64,000 nucleotides of DNA, taken from Rhynochetos jubatus. Lineage: Eukaryota > Chordata > Aves > Eurypygiformes > Rhynochetidae. This document shows, one piece after another, positions 25,037 to 37,482 of this stretch; position 1 is the first letter of the stretch; each line of letters begins with the position of its first letter. The DNA lies in assembly GCA_027574665.1 (NCBI GenBank), contig CM050672.1, forward strand, positions 10,090,001 through 10,154,000, written 5' to 3'. A program made the translations under genes and the position numbers. Below the pieces are notes generated by a model. The model saw nothing but the letters and a program-made list of their open reading frames with translations, did no database searches and was not told the origin of the DNA.

Positions 25037-26292
25037 CCTTTTGGGCTGGAGCTTCTCGTGGTTTGAGGCCTGGCTTGCTCCTCACCCTGCTCTTGAGATT
25101 CTCCCAGATGTGGGCTGCATTTTGGCTGAATTTTGGGCTGGAGCTTCTGGTGGTTTGAGGCCTGGCTTGCTCCACCCCCTGCTCTTGAGATTCTCCCGGA
25201 TGTGGGCTGCATTTTGGCTGCCTTTTGGGCTGGAGCTTCTCGTGGTTTGAGGCCTGGCTTGCTCCACCCCCTGCTCTTGAGATTCTCCCGGATATGGGCT
25301 GGATTTTGTCTGCATTTTGGGCTGGAGCTTCTCGTGGTTTGAGGCCTGGCTTGCTCCACCCCCTGCTCTTGAGATTCTCCCGGATGTGGGCTGCATTTTG
25401 GCTGCATTTTGGGCTGGAGCTTCTCGAGGTTTGAGGCCTGGCTTGCTCCACCCCCTGCTCTTGAGATTCTCCCGGATGTGGGCTGCATTTTGGCTGCCTT
25501 TAGGGCTGGAGCTTCTCGTGGTTTGAGGCCTGGCTTGCTCCACCCCCTGCTCTTGACATTCTCCCGGATGTGGGCTGCATTTTGGCTGCCTTTTGGGCTG
25601 GAGCTTCTCGTGGTTTGAGGCCTGGCTTGCTCCACCCCCTGCTCTTGAGATTCTCCCGGATGTGGGCTGCATTTTGGCTCCCTTTTGGGCTGGAGCTTCT
25701 CGTGGTTTGAGGCCTGGCTTGCTCCTCACCCTGCTCTTGAGATTCTCCCAGATGTGGGCTGCATTTTGGCTGAATTTTGGGCTGGAGCTTCTGGTGGTTT
25801 GAGGCCTGGCTTGCTCCACCCCCTGCTCTTGAGATTCTCCCGGATGTGGGCTGCATTTTGGCTGCCTTTTGGGCTGGAGCTTCTCGTGGTTTGAGGCCTG
25901 GCTTGCTCCACCCCCTGCTCTTGAGATTCTCCCGGATATGGGCTGGATTTTGTCTGCATTTTGGGCTGGAGCTTCTCGTGGTTTGAGGCCTGGCTTGCTC
26001 CACCCCCTGCTCTTGAGATTCTCCCGGATGTGGGCTGCATTTTGGCTGCATTTTGGGCTGGAGCTTCTCGAGGTTTGAGGCCTGGCTTGCTCCACCCCCT
26101 GCTCTTGAGATTCTCCCGGATGTGGGCTGCATTTTGGCTGCCTTTAGGGCTGGAGCTTCTCGTGGTTTGAGGCCTGGCTTGCTCCACCCCCTGCTCTTGA
26201 GATTCTCCCGGATGTGGGCTGCATTTTGGCTGCCTTTTGGGCTGGAGCTTCTCGTGGTTTGAGGCCTGGCTTGCTCCACCCCCTGCTCTTGA
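25037..26292. repeat. Tandem duplication of a 7-unit block (644-bp offset)
   Basis: 25037-25648 matches 25681-26292 at 7 x 92 bp. Shared rare variants are ttgctcctcaccctgc, cttctggtgg, ttgtctgcatt, ctcgaggtttg and cctttagggctgg. The only difference noticed is cttgacattc (25553) versus cttgagattc. Confidence 0.85.
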
Positions 26293-27155
26293 TATTCTCC
26301 TGGATGTGGGCTGCATTTTGGCTGAATTTTGGGCTGGAGCTTCTCGTGGTTTGAGGCCTGGCTTGCTCCACCCCCTGCTCTTGAGATTCTCCCTGAGGTG
26401 GGCTGCATTTTGGCTGCCTTTTGGGCTGGAGCTTCTCGAGGTTTAAGGCATGGATTGCTCCAACCACTGCTCTTGAGATTCTCCCGGATGTGGGCTGCAT
26501 TTTGGCTGCCTTTTTGGCTGGAGCTTCTCGTGGTTTGAGGCCTGGCTTGCTCCACCCCCTGCTCTTGAAATTGTCCCGGATGTGGGCTGCATTTTGGCTG
26601 CATTTTGGGCTGGAGCTTCTCGTGGTTTGAGGCCTGGCTTACTCCAAACTCTGCCATTGAGATTCTCCCCGAGGTGGGCTGGATTTTGGCTGCCTTTTGG
26701 GCTGGAGCTTCTCGTGGTTTGAGGCCTGGCTTGCTCCACCCCCTGCTCTTCATATTCTCCTGCATGTGGGCTGCATTTTGGCTGCTTTTTGGGCTGGAGC
26801 TTCTCGTGGTTTGAGGCCTGGCTTGCTCCACCCCCTGCTCTTGAGATTCTCCTGCATGTGGGCTGCATTTTGGCTGCATTTTGGGCTGGAGCTTCTCATG
26901 GTTTGAGGCCTGGATTGCTCCACCCACTGCTCTTGAGATTCTCCCCGATGTGCGCTGCATTTTGGCTGCATTTTTAGGCTGGAGCTTCTCGTGGTTTGAG
27001 GCCTGGCTTGCTCCACCCCCTGCTCTTGAGATTCTCCCGGATGTGGGCTGCATTTTGGCTGCCTTTTGGGATGGAGCTTCTCGAGGTTTGAGGCCTGGCT
27101 TGCTCCACCCCCTGCTCTTGAAATTGTCCCGGATGTGGGCTGCATTTTGGCTGCA

Positions 27156-28777
27156 TTTTGGGCTGGAGCTTCTCGTGGTTTGAGGCATGGCTTACTCCAA
27201 ACTCTGCCATTGAGATTCTCCCCGAGGTGGGCTGGATTTTGGCTGCCTTTTGGGCTGGAGCTTCTCGTGGTTTGAGGCCTGGCTTGCTCCACCCCCTGCT
27301 CTTCATATTCTCCTGCATGTGGGCTGCATTTTGGCTGCCTTTTGGGCTGGAGCTTCTCGTGGTTTGAGGCCTGGCTTGCTCCACCCCCTGCTCTTGAGAT
27401 TCTCCCGGAGGTGGGCGGCATTTTGGCTGCATATTGGGCTGGAGCTTCTCATGGTTTGAGGCCTGATTTGCTCCACTCCCTGCTCTTGAGATTCTCCCGG
27501 AGGTGGGCTGGATTTTGGCTGCCTTTTGGGCTGGAGCTTCTCGTCGTTTGAGGCATGGCTTGCTCCACCCCCTGCTCTTGAGATTCTCCCGGATGTGGGC
27601 TGCATTTTGGTTACTCTTTGGGCTGGAGCTTCTCGTGGTTTGAGGCCTGGCTTGCTCCACCCCCTGCTCTTGAGATTCTCCCGGATGTGGGCTGCATTTT
27701 GGCTGCATTTTGGGCTGGAGCTTCTCGTGGTTTGAGGCCTGGTTTCCTCCCCTCCCTGCCCATGATATTCTCCCGGATGTGGGCTGGATTTTGGCTGATA
27801 TTTGGGCTGGAAATTCTCGTGGTTTGAGGCCTGGCTTGCTCCACCCCCTGCTCTTGATATTCTCCTGGATGTGGGCTGCATTTTGGCTGCCTTTTGGGCT
27901 GGAGCTTCTCGTGGTTTGAGGCCTGCCTTGCTCCACCCCCTGCTCTTGAGATTCTCCCGGATGTGGCCTGCATTTTGGCTGCCTTTTGGGCTGGAGGTTC
28001 TCGTGGTTTTAGGCCTGGCTTGCTCGACCCTCTGCTCTTCAGATTCTCCCGGATGTGGGCTGCATTTTGGCTGCCTTTTGGGCTGGAGCTTCTCGTGGTT
28101 TGAGGCCTGGCTTACTCCAAACTCTGCCATTGAGATTCTCCCCGAGGTGGGCTGGATTTTGGCTGCCTTTTGGGCTGGAGCTTCTCGTGGTTTGAGGCCT
28201 GGCTTGCTCCACCCCCTGCTCTTCATATTCTCCTGCATGTGGGCTGCATTTTGGCTGCCTTTTGGGCTGGAGCTTCTCGTGGTTTGAGGCCTGGCTTGCT
28301 CCACCCCCTGCTCTTGAGATTCTCCCGGAGGTGGGCGGCATTTTGGCTGCATATTGGGCTGGAGCTTCTCATGGTTTGAGGCCTGATTTGCTCCACTCCC
28401 TGCTCTTGAGATTCTCCCGGAGGTGGGCTGGATTTTGGCTGCCTTTTGGGCTGGAGCTTCTCGTGGTTTGAGGCATGGCTTGCTCCACCCCCTGCTCTTG
28501 AGATTCTCCCGGATGTGGGCTGCATTTTGGTTACTCTTTGGGCTGGAGCTTCTCGTGGTTTGAGGCCTGGCTTGCTCCACCCCCTGCTCTTGAGATTCTC
28601 CCGGATGTGGGCTGCATTTTGGCTGCATTTTGGGCTCGAGCTTCTCGTGGTTTGAGGCCTGGTTTCCTCCCCTCCCTGCCCATGATATTCTCCCGGATGT
28701 GGGCTGGATTTTGGCTGATATTTGGGCTGGAGCTTCTCGTGGTTTGAGGCCTGGCTTGCTCCACCCCCTGCTCTTGA
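27156..28777. repeat. Tandem duplication of a 10-unit block (920-bp offset)
   Basis: 27156-27857 matches 28076-28777. Shared variants are the ccaaactctgccattg unit, cttcatattctcctgcatg, gaggtgggcggc, catattgggc, gcctgatttgc, ggttactctttggg and ggtttcctcccctccctgcc. About six differences are seen, including gaggcatgg/gaggcctgg and ctcgtcg/ctcgtgg. Beyond the right edge, 27.93-28.08 kb matches 28.76-28.91 kb at an offset of 9 units, so copy 2 lacks one unit there. Confidence 0.8.
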
Positions 28778-29823
28778 GATTCTCCCGGATGTGGCCTGCA
28801 TTTTGGCTGCCTTTTGGGCTGGAGGTTCTCGTGGTTTTAGGCCTGGCTTGCTCGACCCTCTGCTCTTCAGATTCTCCCGGATGTGGGCTGCATTTTGGCT
28901 GCCTTTTGGGCTGGAGCTTCTCGTGGTTGGAGGCCTGGCTTGCTCCACCCCCTTCTCTTGAGATTCTCCCGGATGTGGGCTGCATTTTGGCTGCCTTTTG
29001 GGCTGGAGCTTCTCGTGGTTTGAGGCCTGGCTTGCTCCACCCCCTGCTCTTGAGATTCTCCCGGATGTGGGCTGGATTTTGGCTCCCTTTTGCGCTGGAG
29101 CTTCTCATGGTTTGAGGCCTGGCTTGCTCCACCCCCTGCTCTTGATATTCTCCTGGATGTGGGCTGCATTTTGGCTGCCTTTTGGGCTGGAGCTTCTCGT
29201 GGTTTGAGGCCTGGCTTGCTCCACCCCCTGCTCTTGAGATTCTCCCGGATGTGGGCTGCATTTTGGCAGCCTTTTGGGCTGGAGCTTCTCGTGGTTTGAG
29301 GCCTGCCTTGCTCCACCCCCTGCTCTTGAGATTCTCCCGCATGTGGCCTGAATTTTGGCTGCCTTTTGGGCTGGAGCTTCTCGTGGTTTGAGGCCTGGCT
29401 TGCTCCACCCCCTGCCATTGAGATTCTCCCCGAGGTGGACTGGATTTTGGCTGCCTTTTGGGCTGCAGCTTCTCGTGGTTTGAGGCCTGGCTTGCTCCAC
29501 CCCCTGCTCTTGAGATTGTCCCGGATGTGGGCTGCATTTTGGCTGCCTTTTGGGCTGGAGCTTCTCGTGGTTTGAGGCCTGGCTTGCTCCACCCCCTGCT
29601 CTTGAGATTCTCCCGGATGTGGGCTGCATTTTGGCTGCCTTTTGGGCTGGAGCTTCTTGTGGTTGGAGGCCTGGCTTGCTCCAAACTCTGCCATTGAGAT
29701 TCTCCCGGATGTGGGCTGCATTTTGGCTGCATTTTGGGCTGGAGCTTCTCATGGTTTGAGGCCTGGCTTGCTCCACCCTCTTCTCTTGATATTCTCCCGG
29801 ATGTGGGCTGCATTTTGGCTGCC

Positions 29824-31200
29824 TTTTGGGCTGGAGAATCCCGAGGATTGAGGCCTGCCTTGCTCCACCCCCTGCTCTTGATATTCTCCCGGATGTGGGC
29901 TGCATTTTGGCTGCCTTTTTGGCTGGAGCTTCTCGTGGTTTGAGGCCTGCCTTGCTCCACCCCCTGCTCTTGAGATTCTCCCGGATGTGGGCTGCATTTT
30001 GGCTGCCTTTTGGGCTGGAACTTCTCATGGATTGAGGCCTGGCTTGCTCCACCCTCTGCTCTTGAGATTCTCCCGGATGTGGGCTGGATTTTGACTGCCT
30101 TTTGGGCAGGAGATTCTCGTGGTTTGAGGCCTGGCTTCCTCCACCCCCTGCTCTTGAGATTCTCCCGGATGTGGGCTGCATTTTGGCTGCCTTTTGGGCT
30201 GGAGCTTCTCGTGGTTTGAGGCCTTGCTTGCTCCACCCCCTGCTCTTGAAATTGTCCCGGATGTGGGCTGCATTTTGGCTGCCTTTTGGGCTGGAGCTTC
30301 TCGTGGTTTGAGGCCTGGCTTGCACCACTCCCTGCTCTTGAGATTCTCCCGGATGTGGGCTGCATTTTGGCTGCCTTTTGGGCTGGAGCTTCTCGTGGTT
30401 TGAGGCCTGGCTTGCTCCACCCCCTGCTCTTGAGATTCTCCCGGATGTGGGCTGGATTTTGGTAGCATTTTGGGCTGGAGCATCTCGAGGTTTGAGGCCT
30501 GGCTTGCTCCACCCCCTGCTCTTGAGATTCTCCCGGATGTGGGCTGGATTTTGGCTGATATTTGGGCTGGAGCTTCTCATGGTTTGAGGCCTGGCTTGCT
30601 CCACCCCCTGCTCTTGATATTCTCCTGGATGTGGGCTGCATTTTGGCTGCCTTTTGGGCTGGAGCTTCTTGTGGTTGGAGGCCTGGCTTGCTCCAAACTC
30701 TGCCATTGAGATTCTCCCGGATGTGGGCTGCATTTTGGCTGCATTTTGGGCTGGAGAATCCCGAGGTTTGAGGCCTGCCTTGCTCCACCCCCTGCTCTTG
30801 ATATTCTCCCGGATGTGGGCTGCATTTTGGCTGCCTTTTTGGCTGGAGCTTCTCTTGGTTTGAGGCCTGGCTTGCTCCACCCCCTGCTCTTGATATTCTC
30901 CCGGATGTGGGCTGCATTTTGGCTGCCTTTTGGGCTGGAACTTCTCATGGATTGAGGCCTGGCTTGCTCCACCCTCTGATCTTGAGATTCTCCCGGATGT
31001 GGGCTGGATTTTGACTGCCTTTTGGGCAGGAGCTTCTCGTGGTTTGAGGCCTGGCTTCCTCCACCCCCTGCTCTTGAGATTCTCCCGGATGTGGGCTGCA
31101 TTTTGGCTGCCTTTTGGGCTGGAGCTTCTCGTGGTTTGAGGCCTTGCTTGCTCCACCCCCTGCTCTTGAAATTGTCCCGGATGTGGGCTGCATTTTGGCT
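29824..31200. repeat. Tandem duplication of a 10-unit block (920-bp offset)
   Basis: 29824-30280 matches 30744-31200. Shared rare variants are gagaatcccgagg, cctttttggctgg, ggaacttctcatggattg, ttttgactgcc, gggcagg and gaggccttgc. About seven differences over 457 bp suggest an older event. A neighbouring unit (29640 and 30652, with ttcttgtggttggagg) is shared at an offset of 11 units instead. Confidence 0.75.
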
Positions 31201-34200
31201 TTCTTTTGGGATGGAGCTTCTCGTGGTTTGAGGCCTGGCTTGCACCACCCCCTGCTCTTGAGATTGTCCCGGATGTGGGCAGCATTTTGGCTGTATTTTG
31301 GTCTGGAGCTTCTCGTGGTTTGAGGCCTGGCTTGCTCCACCCCCTGCTCTTGAGATTCTCCCGGATGTGGGCTGGATTTTGGCTGCCTTTTGGGCTGGAG
31401 CTTCTCGTGGTTTGAGGCCTGGCTTGCTCCACCCCCTGCTCTTGAGATTGTCCTGGATGTGGGCTGCATTTTGGTAGCCTTTTGGGCTGGAGCTTCTCGT
31501 GGTTTGAGGCCTGGCTTGCTCCACCCCCTGCTCTTGAAATTCTCCTGGATGTGGGCTGGATTTTGGCTGACATTTGGGCTGGAGCTTCTCATGGTTTGAG
31601 GCCTGGCTTGCTCCACCCCCTGCTCTTGAGATTCTCCTGGATGTGGGCTGCATTTTGGCTGCCTTTTGGGCTGCAGCTTCTCGTGGTTTGAAGCCTGGCT
31701 TGCTCCACCCCCTGCTCTTGAGATTCTCTCGGATGTGGCCTGCATTTTGGCTGCGTTTTGGGCTGGAGCTTCTCGTGGTTTGAGGCCTGGCTTGCTCCAC
31801 CCCCTGCTCTTGAAATTCTCCTGAATGTGGGCTGGATTTTGGCTGCGTTTTAGGCTGGAGCTTCTCGTGGTTTGAGGCCTGGCTTGCTCCACCCCCTGCT
31901 CTTGAGATTCTCCCGGATGTGGGCTGGATTTTGGCTGCCTTTTGGGCTGGAGCTTCTCGTGGTTTGAGGCCTGGCTTGCTCCACCCCCTGCTCTTGAGAT
32001 TCTCCCAGATGTGGGCTGCATATTGGCTGCCTTTTGGGCTGGAGCTTCTCGTGGTTTGAGGCCCGGCTTGCTCCACCCCCTGCTCTTAAGATTCTCCCGG
32101 ATGTGGGTTGAATTTTGGCTGCATTTTGGGCTGGAGCTTCTCGAGGTTTGAGGCCTGGCTTGCTCCACCCCCTGCTCTTGATATTCTCCTGGATGTGGGC
32201 TGCATTTTGGCTGCCTTTTGGGCTGGAGCTTCTCGTGGTTTGAGGCCTGGCTTGCTCCACCCCCTGCTCTTGAAATTCTCCTGAATGTGGGCTGGATTTT
32301 GGCTGCCTTTTGGGCTGGAGCTTCTCGAGGTTTGACCCCTTTTTTGTTCCACCCCCTGCTCTTGAGATTCTCCCGGATGTGGGCTGCATTTTGGCTACAT
32401 TTTGGGCTGGAGCTTCTCATGGTTTGAGGCCTGGCTTGCTCCACCCCCTGCTCTTGAGATTCTCCCGGATGTGGGCTGGATTTTGGCTTTCTTTTGGGCT
32501 GGAGCTTCTCGTGGTTTGAGGCCTGGCTTGCTCCACCCCCTGCTCTTGAGATTCTCCCGGATGTGGGCTGCATTTTGGCTGCATTTTTGGGCTGGAGCTT
32601 CTCGTGGTTTGAGGCCTGCCTTGCTCGACCCCCTGCTCTTGAGATTCTCCCGGATGTGGGCTGGATTTTGGCTGCGTTTAGGGCTGGAGCTTCTCGTGGT
32701 TTGAGGCCTGGCTTGCTCCACCCCCTGCTCTTGAGATTCTCCAGGATGTGGGCTGCATTTTGGCTGCATTTTTGGGCTGGAGCTTCTCGTGGTTTGAGGC
32801 CTGGCTTGCTCCACCCACTGCTCTTGAGATTCTCCCGGATGTGGGCTGCATTTTGGCTGCCTTTTGGGCTAGAGCTTCTCGTGGTTTGGGGCCTGGCTTG
32901 CTCCACCCCCTGCTCTTGAGATTCTCCCAGATGTGGCCTGCATTGTTGCTGCCTTTTGGGCTGGAGCTTCTCATGGTTTGAGGCCTGGCTTGCTCCACCC
33001 CCTGCTCTTGAGATTCTCCCGGATGTGGGCTGCATTTTGGCTGCCTTTTGGGCTGGAGCTTCTCCTGGTTTGAGGCCTGGCTTGCTCCACCCCCTGCTCT
33101 TGAGATTCTCCCGGATGTGGGCTGGATTTTGGCTCCCTTTTGGGCTGGAGCTTCTCATGGTTTGAGGCCTGGCTTGCTCCACCCCCTGCTCTTGATATTC
33201 TCCTGGATGTGGGCTGGATTTTGGCTGCCTTTTGGGCTGGAGCTTCTCATGGTTTGAGGCCTCGGTTGATCCACCCTCTGCTCTTGAGATTCTCCCGGAT
33301 GTGGGCTGCATTTTGGCTGCCTTTTGGGCTGGAGCTTCTCGTGGTTTGAGGCCTGGCTTGCTCCACCCTCTGCTCTTGAGATTGTCCCGGATGTGGGCTG
33401 CATTTTGGTAGCTTTTTGGGCTGGAGCTTCTCGTGGTTTGAGGCCTGCATTGCTCCACCCCCTGCTCTTGAGATTCTCCCGGATGTGGGCTGCATTTTGG
33501 CTGTCTTTTGGGGCGGAGCTTCTCGTGGTTTGAGGCCTGGCTTGCTCCACCCCCTGCTCTTGAGATTCTCCCGGATATGGGCTGGATTTTGGCTGCATTT
33601 TGGGCTGGAGCTTCTCGTGGTTTGAGGCCTGGCTTGCTCCACCCCCTGCTCTTGAGATTCTCCCGGATGTGGGCTGCATTTTGGCTGCCTTTTGGGCTGG
33701 AGCTTCTCGTGGTTTGAGGCCTGGCTTGCTCCACCCCCTGCTCTTGAGATTCTCCCGGAGGTGGGCTGCATTTTGGCTGCCTTTTGGGCTGGAGTTTCTC
33801 GTGGTTTGAGGCCTGGCTTGCTCCACCCCCTGCTCTTGAAATTCTCCTGAATGTGGGCTGGATTTTGGCTGCGTTTTAGGCTGGAGCTTCTCGTGGTTTG
33901 AGGCCTGGCTTGCTCCACCCCCTGCTCTTGAGATTCTCCCGGATGTGGGCTTGATTTTCGCTGCCCTTTGGGCTGGAGCTTCTCGTGGTTTGAGGCCTGG
34001 CTTGCTCCACCCCCTGCTCTTGAGATTGTCCCGGATGTGGGCTGCATTTTGGTAGCATTTTGGGCTGGAGCTTCTCGAGGTTTGAGGCCTGGCTTGCTCC
34101 ACCCCCTGCTCTTGATATTCTCCCGGATGTGGGCTGCATTTTGGCTGCCTTTTGGGCTGGAGCTTCTCGTGGTTTGAGGCCTGGCTTGCTCCACCCCCTG

Positions 34201-34224
34201 CTCTTGAGATTCTCCTGGATGTGG

Positions 34225-37200
34225 GCTGCATTTTGGCTGCCTTTTGGGCTGGAGCTTCTCGAGGTTTTGAGGCCTGGCTTGCTCCACCCCCTGCTCTTGA
34301 TATTCTCCCGGATGTGGGCTGGATTTTGGCTGCCTTTTGGGCTGGAGCTTCTCGTGGTTTGAGGCCTGGCTTGCTCCACCCCCTGCACTTGAGATTCTCC
34401 CGGATGTGGGCTGGATTTTGGCTGCCTTTTGGGCTGGAGCTTCTCATGGTTTGAGGCCTGGCTTGCTCCATCCCCTGCTCTTGATATTCTCCTGGAGGCG
34501 GGCTGCATTTTGGCTGCCTTTTGGGCTGGAAGTTCTCGTGGTTTGAGGCCTGGCTTGCTCCACCCCCTGCTCTTGAGATTCTCCCGGATGTGGGGTGCAT
34601 TTTGGATGATTCTTGGGTTGGAGCTTCTCGTGGTTTGAGGCCTGGCTTGCTCCACCCCCTGCTCTTGAGATTCTCCCGGATTTGGGCTGCATTTTGGCTG
34701 CCTTTTGGGCTGCAGCTTCTCGTGGTTTGAGGCCTGACTTGCTCCAACCCCTGCTCTTGAGATTCTCCCGGATGTGGGCTGCATTTTGGCTGCCTTTTGG
34801 GCTGGAGCTTCTCGTGGTTTGAGGCCTGGCTTGCTCCATCCCCTGCTCTTGAGATTCTCCCGGATGTGGGCTGCATTTTGGATGCCTTTTGGGCTGGAGC
34901 TTCTCGTGGTTTGAGGCCTGGCTTGCTCCACCCCCTGCTCTTGAGATTCTCCCGGATGTGGGCTGGATTTTGGCTGACTTTTGGGCTGGAGCTTCTCATG
35001 GTTTGAGGCCTTGCTTGTTCCATCCCCTGCTCTTGATATTCTCCTGGATGTGGGCTGCATTTTGGCTACATTTTGGGCTTGACCTTCTCATGTTTTAAGG
35101 CCTGCCTTGCTCCATCCCCTGCTCTTGAGATTCTCCCGGATGTGGGCTGCATTTTGGCTGCCTTTTGGGCTGGAGCTTCTCGTAGTTTGAGGCCTGGCTT
35201 GCTCCACCCCCAGCTCTTGAGATTCTCCCAGATGTGGGCTGCATTTTGGCTGCCTTTGGGCTGGAGCTTCTCGTGGTTTGAGGCCTGGCTTGCTCCACCC
35301 CCTGCTCTTGAGATTCTCCCGGATGTGGGCTGCATTTTGGCTGATATTTGGGCTGGAGCTTCTCGTGGTTTGAGGCCTGGCTTGCTCCACCCCCTGCTCT
35401 TGAGATTCTCCCGGATGTGGGCTGCATTTTGGCTGCCTTTTGGGCTGGAGCTTCTCGTAGTTTGAGGCCTGGCTTGCTCCACCCCCAGCTCTTGAGATTC
35501 TCCCAGATGTGGGCTGCATTTTGGCTGCCTTTTGGGCTGGAGCTTCTCGTGGTTTGAGGCCTGGCTTGCTCCACCCCCTGCTCTTGAGATTCTCCCGGAT
35601 GTGGGCTGCATTTTGGCTGATATTTGGGCTGGAGCTTCTCGTGGTTTGAGGCCTGGCTTGCTCCACCCCCTGCTCTTGAGATTCTCCCGTATGTGGGCTG
35701 CTGTTTTACTGCCTTTAGGGCTGGAGCTTCTCGTGGTTTGAGGCCTGGCTTGCTCCACCCCCTGCTCTTGAAATTGTCCCGGATGTGGGCTGCATTTTGG
35801 CTGCCTTTTGGGCTGGAGCTTCTCATGGTTTGAGGCCTGGCTTGCTCCACCCCCTGCTCTTGAGATTCTCCCGGATATGGGCTGCATTTTGGCTGATTCT
35901 TGGGTTGGAGCTTCTCGTGGTTTGAAGCCTGGCTTGCTCCACCCCCTACTCTTGAGATTCTCCCGGATGTGGGCTGCATTTTGGCTGATTCTTGGGTTGG
36001 AGCTTCTCGTGGTTTGAAGCCTGGCTTGCTCCACCCCCTGCTCTTGAGATTCTCCCGGATGTGGGCTGCATTTTGGCTGCCTTTTGGGCTGGAGCTTCTC
36101 GTGGTTTGAGGCCTGGCTTGCTCCACCCCCTGCTCTTATGATTCTCTCGGATGTGGCCTGCATTTTGGCTGCCTTTTGGGCTGGAGCTTCTCGTGGTTTG
36201 AGGCCTGGCTTGCTCCACCCCCTGCTCTTGAGATTGTCCCGGATGTGTGCTGCATTTTGGCTGCCTTTTGGGCTGGAGCTTCTCGAGGTTTTGAGGCCTG
36301 GCTTGCTCCACCCCCTGCTCTTGATATTCTCCCGGATGTGGGCTGGATTTTGGCTGCCTTTTGGGCTGGAGCTTCTCGTGGTTTGAGGCCTGCCTTGCTC
36401 CACCCCCTGCACTTGAGATTCTCCCGGATGTGGGCTGGATTTTGGCTGCCTTTTGGGCTGGAGCTTCTCATGGTTTGAGGCCTGGCTTGCTCCATCCCCT
36501 GCTCTTGATATTCTCCTGGAGGCGGGCTGCATTTTGGCTGCCTTTTGGGCTGGAAGTTCTCGTGGTTTGAGGCCTGGCTTGCTCCACCCCCTGCTCTTGA
36601 GATTCTCCCGGATGTGGGGTGCATTTTGGATGATTCTTGGGTTGGAGCTTCTCGTGGTTTGAGGCCTGGCTTGCTCCACCCCCTGCTCTTGAGATTCTCC
36701 CGGATTTGGGCTGCATTTTGGCTGCCTTTTGGGCTGCAGCTTCTCGTGGTTTGAGGCCTGACTTGCTCCAACCCCTGCTCTTGAGATTCTCCCGGATGTG
36801 GGCTGCATTTTGGCTGCCTTTTGGGCTGGAGCTTCTCGTGGTTTGAGGCCTGGCTTGCTCCATCCCCTGCTCTTGAGATTCTCCCGGATGTGGGCTGCAT
36901 TTTGGATGCCTTTTGGGCTGGAGCTTCTCGTGGTTTGAGGCCTGGCTTGCTCCACCCCCTGCACTTGAGATTCTCCCGGATGTGGGCTGGATTTTGGCTG
37001 ACTTTTGGGCTGGAGCTTCTCATGGTTTGAGGCCTGGCTTGTTCCATCCCCTGCTCTTGATATTCTCCTGGATGTGGGCTGCATTTTGGCTACCTTTTGG
37101 GCTGGAGCTTCTCATGTTTTGAGGCCTGCCTTGCTCCATCCCCTGCTCTTGAGATTCTCCCGGATGTGGGCTGCATTTTGGCTGCCTTTTGGGCTGGAGC

Positions 37201-37482
37201 TTCTCGTAGTTTGAGGCCTGGCTTGCTCCACCCCCAGCTCTTGAGATTCTCCCAGATGTGGGCTGCATTTTGGCTGCCTTTGGGCTGGAGCTTCTCGTGG
37301 TTTGAGGCCTGGCTTGCTCCACCCCCTGCTCTTGAGATTCTCCCGGATGTGGGCTGCATTTTGGCTGATATTTGGGCTGGAGCTTCTCGTGGTTTGAGGC
37401 CTGGCTTGCTCCACCCCCTGCTCTTGAGATTCTCCCGGATGTGGGCTGCATTTTGGCTGCCTTTTGGGCTGGAGCTTCTCGT
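34225..37482. repeat. Duplication of a block at 22-unit offset (2,024 bp)
   Basis: 34225-35458 matches 36249-37482. Each copy contains one 93-bp unit (gaggttttgagg; 34242-34334 and 36266-36358) and one 91-bp unit (gctgcctttgggctgg; 35163-35253 and 37187-37277), so the offset stays at 22 x 92. Shared rare variants include ctgcacttgag, tggaggcgggctgc, ggaagttctcg, gatgattcttgggttgg, ggatttgggctg, ctcatgttttgagg-type and cgtagtttgagg. Several single-base differences are visible. Within copy 1 the cgtagtttgagg unit is itself repeated near 35451, three units on. Confidence 0.85.

Larger units (their letters stand above)
11607..28167. repeat. Diverged unit subfamily (ccaaactctgccattg), nine full copies
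   Basis: Units at 11607-11698, 12251-12342, 14644-14735, 16851-16942, 23290-23381, 24671-24762, 26603-26694, 27156-27247 and 28076-28167 carry a coordinated set of changes: ggcttactccaaactctg, ccattgag and ctccccgaggtggg. Seven of the nine are directly followed by a second unusual unit with cttcatattctcctgcatg; the exceptions are those at 11607 and 24671. Partial members lie at 19702-19793, 29364-29455, 29640-29731 and 30652-30743. The shared run of linked differences marks an old branch spread by block duplication. Confidence 0.85.
11054..32769. repeat. Seven 93-bp units with one extra T in the junction T-run
   Basis: Units 11054-11146, 13355-13447, 22185-22277, 23566-23658, 26879-26971, 32492-32584 and 32677-32769 each have gcattttt in place of gcatttt at the unit junction. 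The copies at 22185 and 23566 are related by the 15-unit duplication. The others could be separate slippage events in the T-run or further copies. Confidence 0.8.
19500..34000. repeat. Zone 3 of the array: gatatgggctgg, ggccgg and cccatgatattc unit types
   Basis: Contains clusters of gatatgggctgg with gcctgttggg (20.0-20.7 kb), ggtagcattttggg, tcggatgtggcctg, and, near 27.7 and 28.7 kb, ccctgcccatgatattc. It holds duplications of 4, 15, 7, 10 and 10 units, listed separately. A rare unit with gaccccttttttgttcc at about 32308-32399 has its only other copy at 471-562 in zone 1. Confidence 0.5.
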
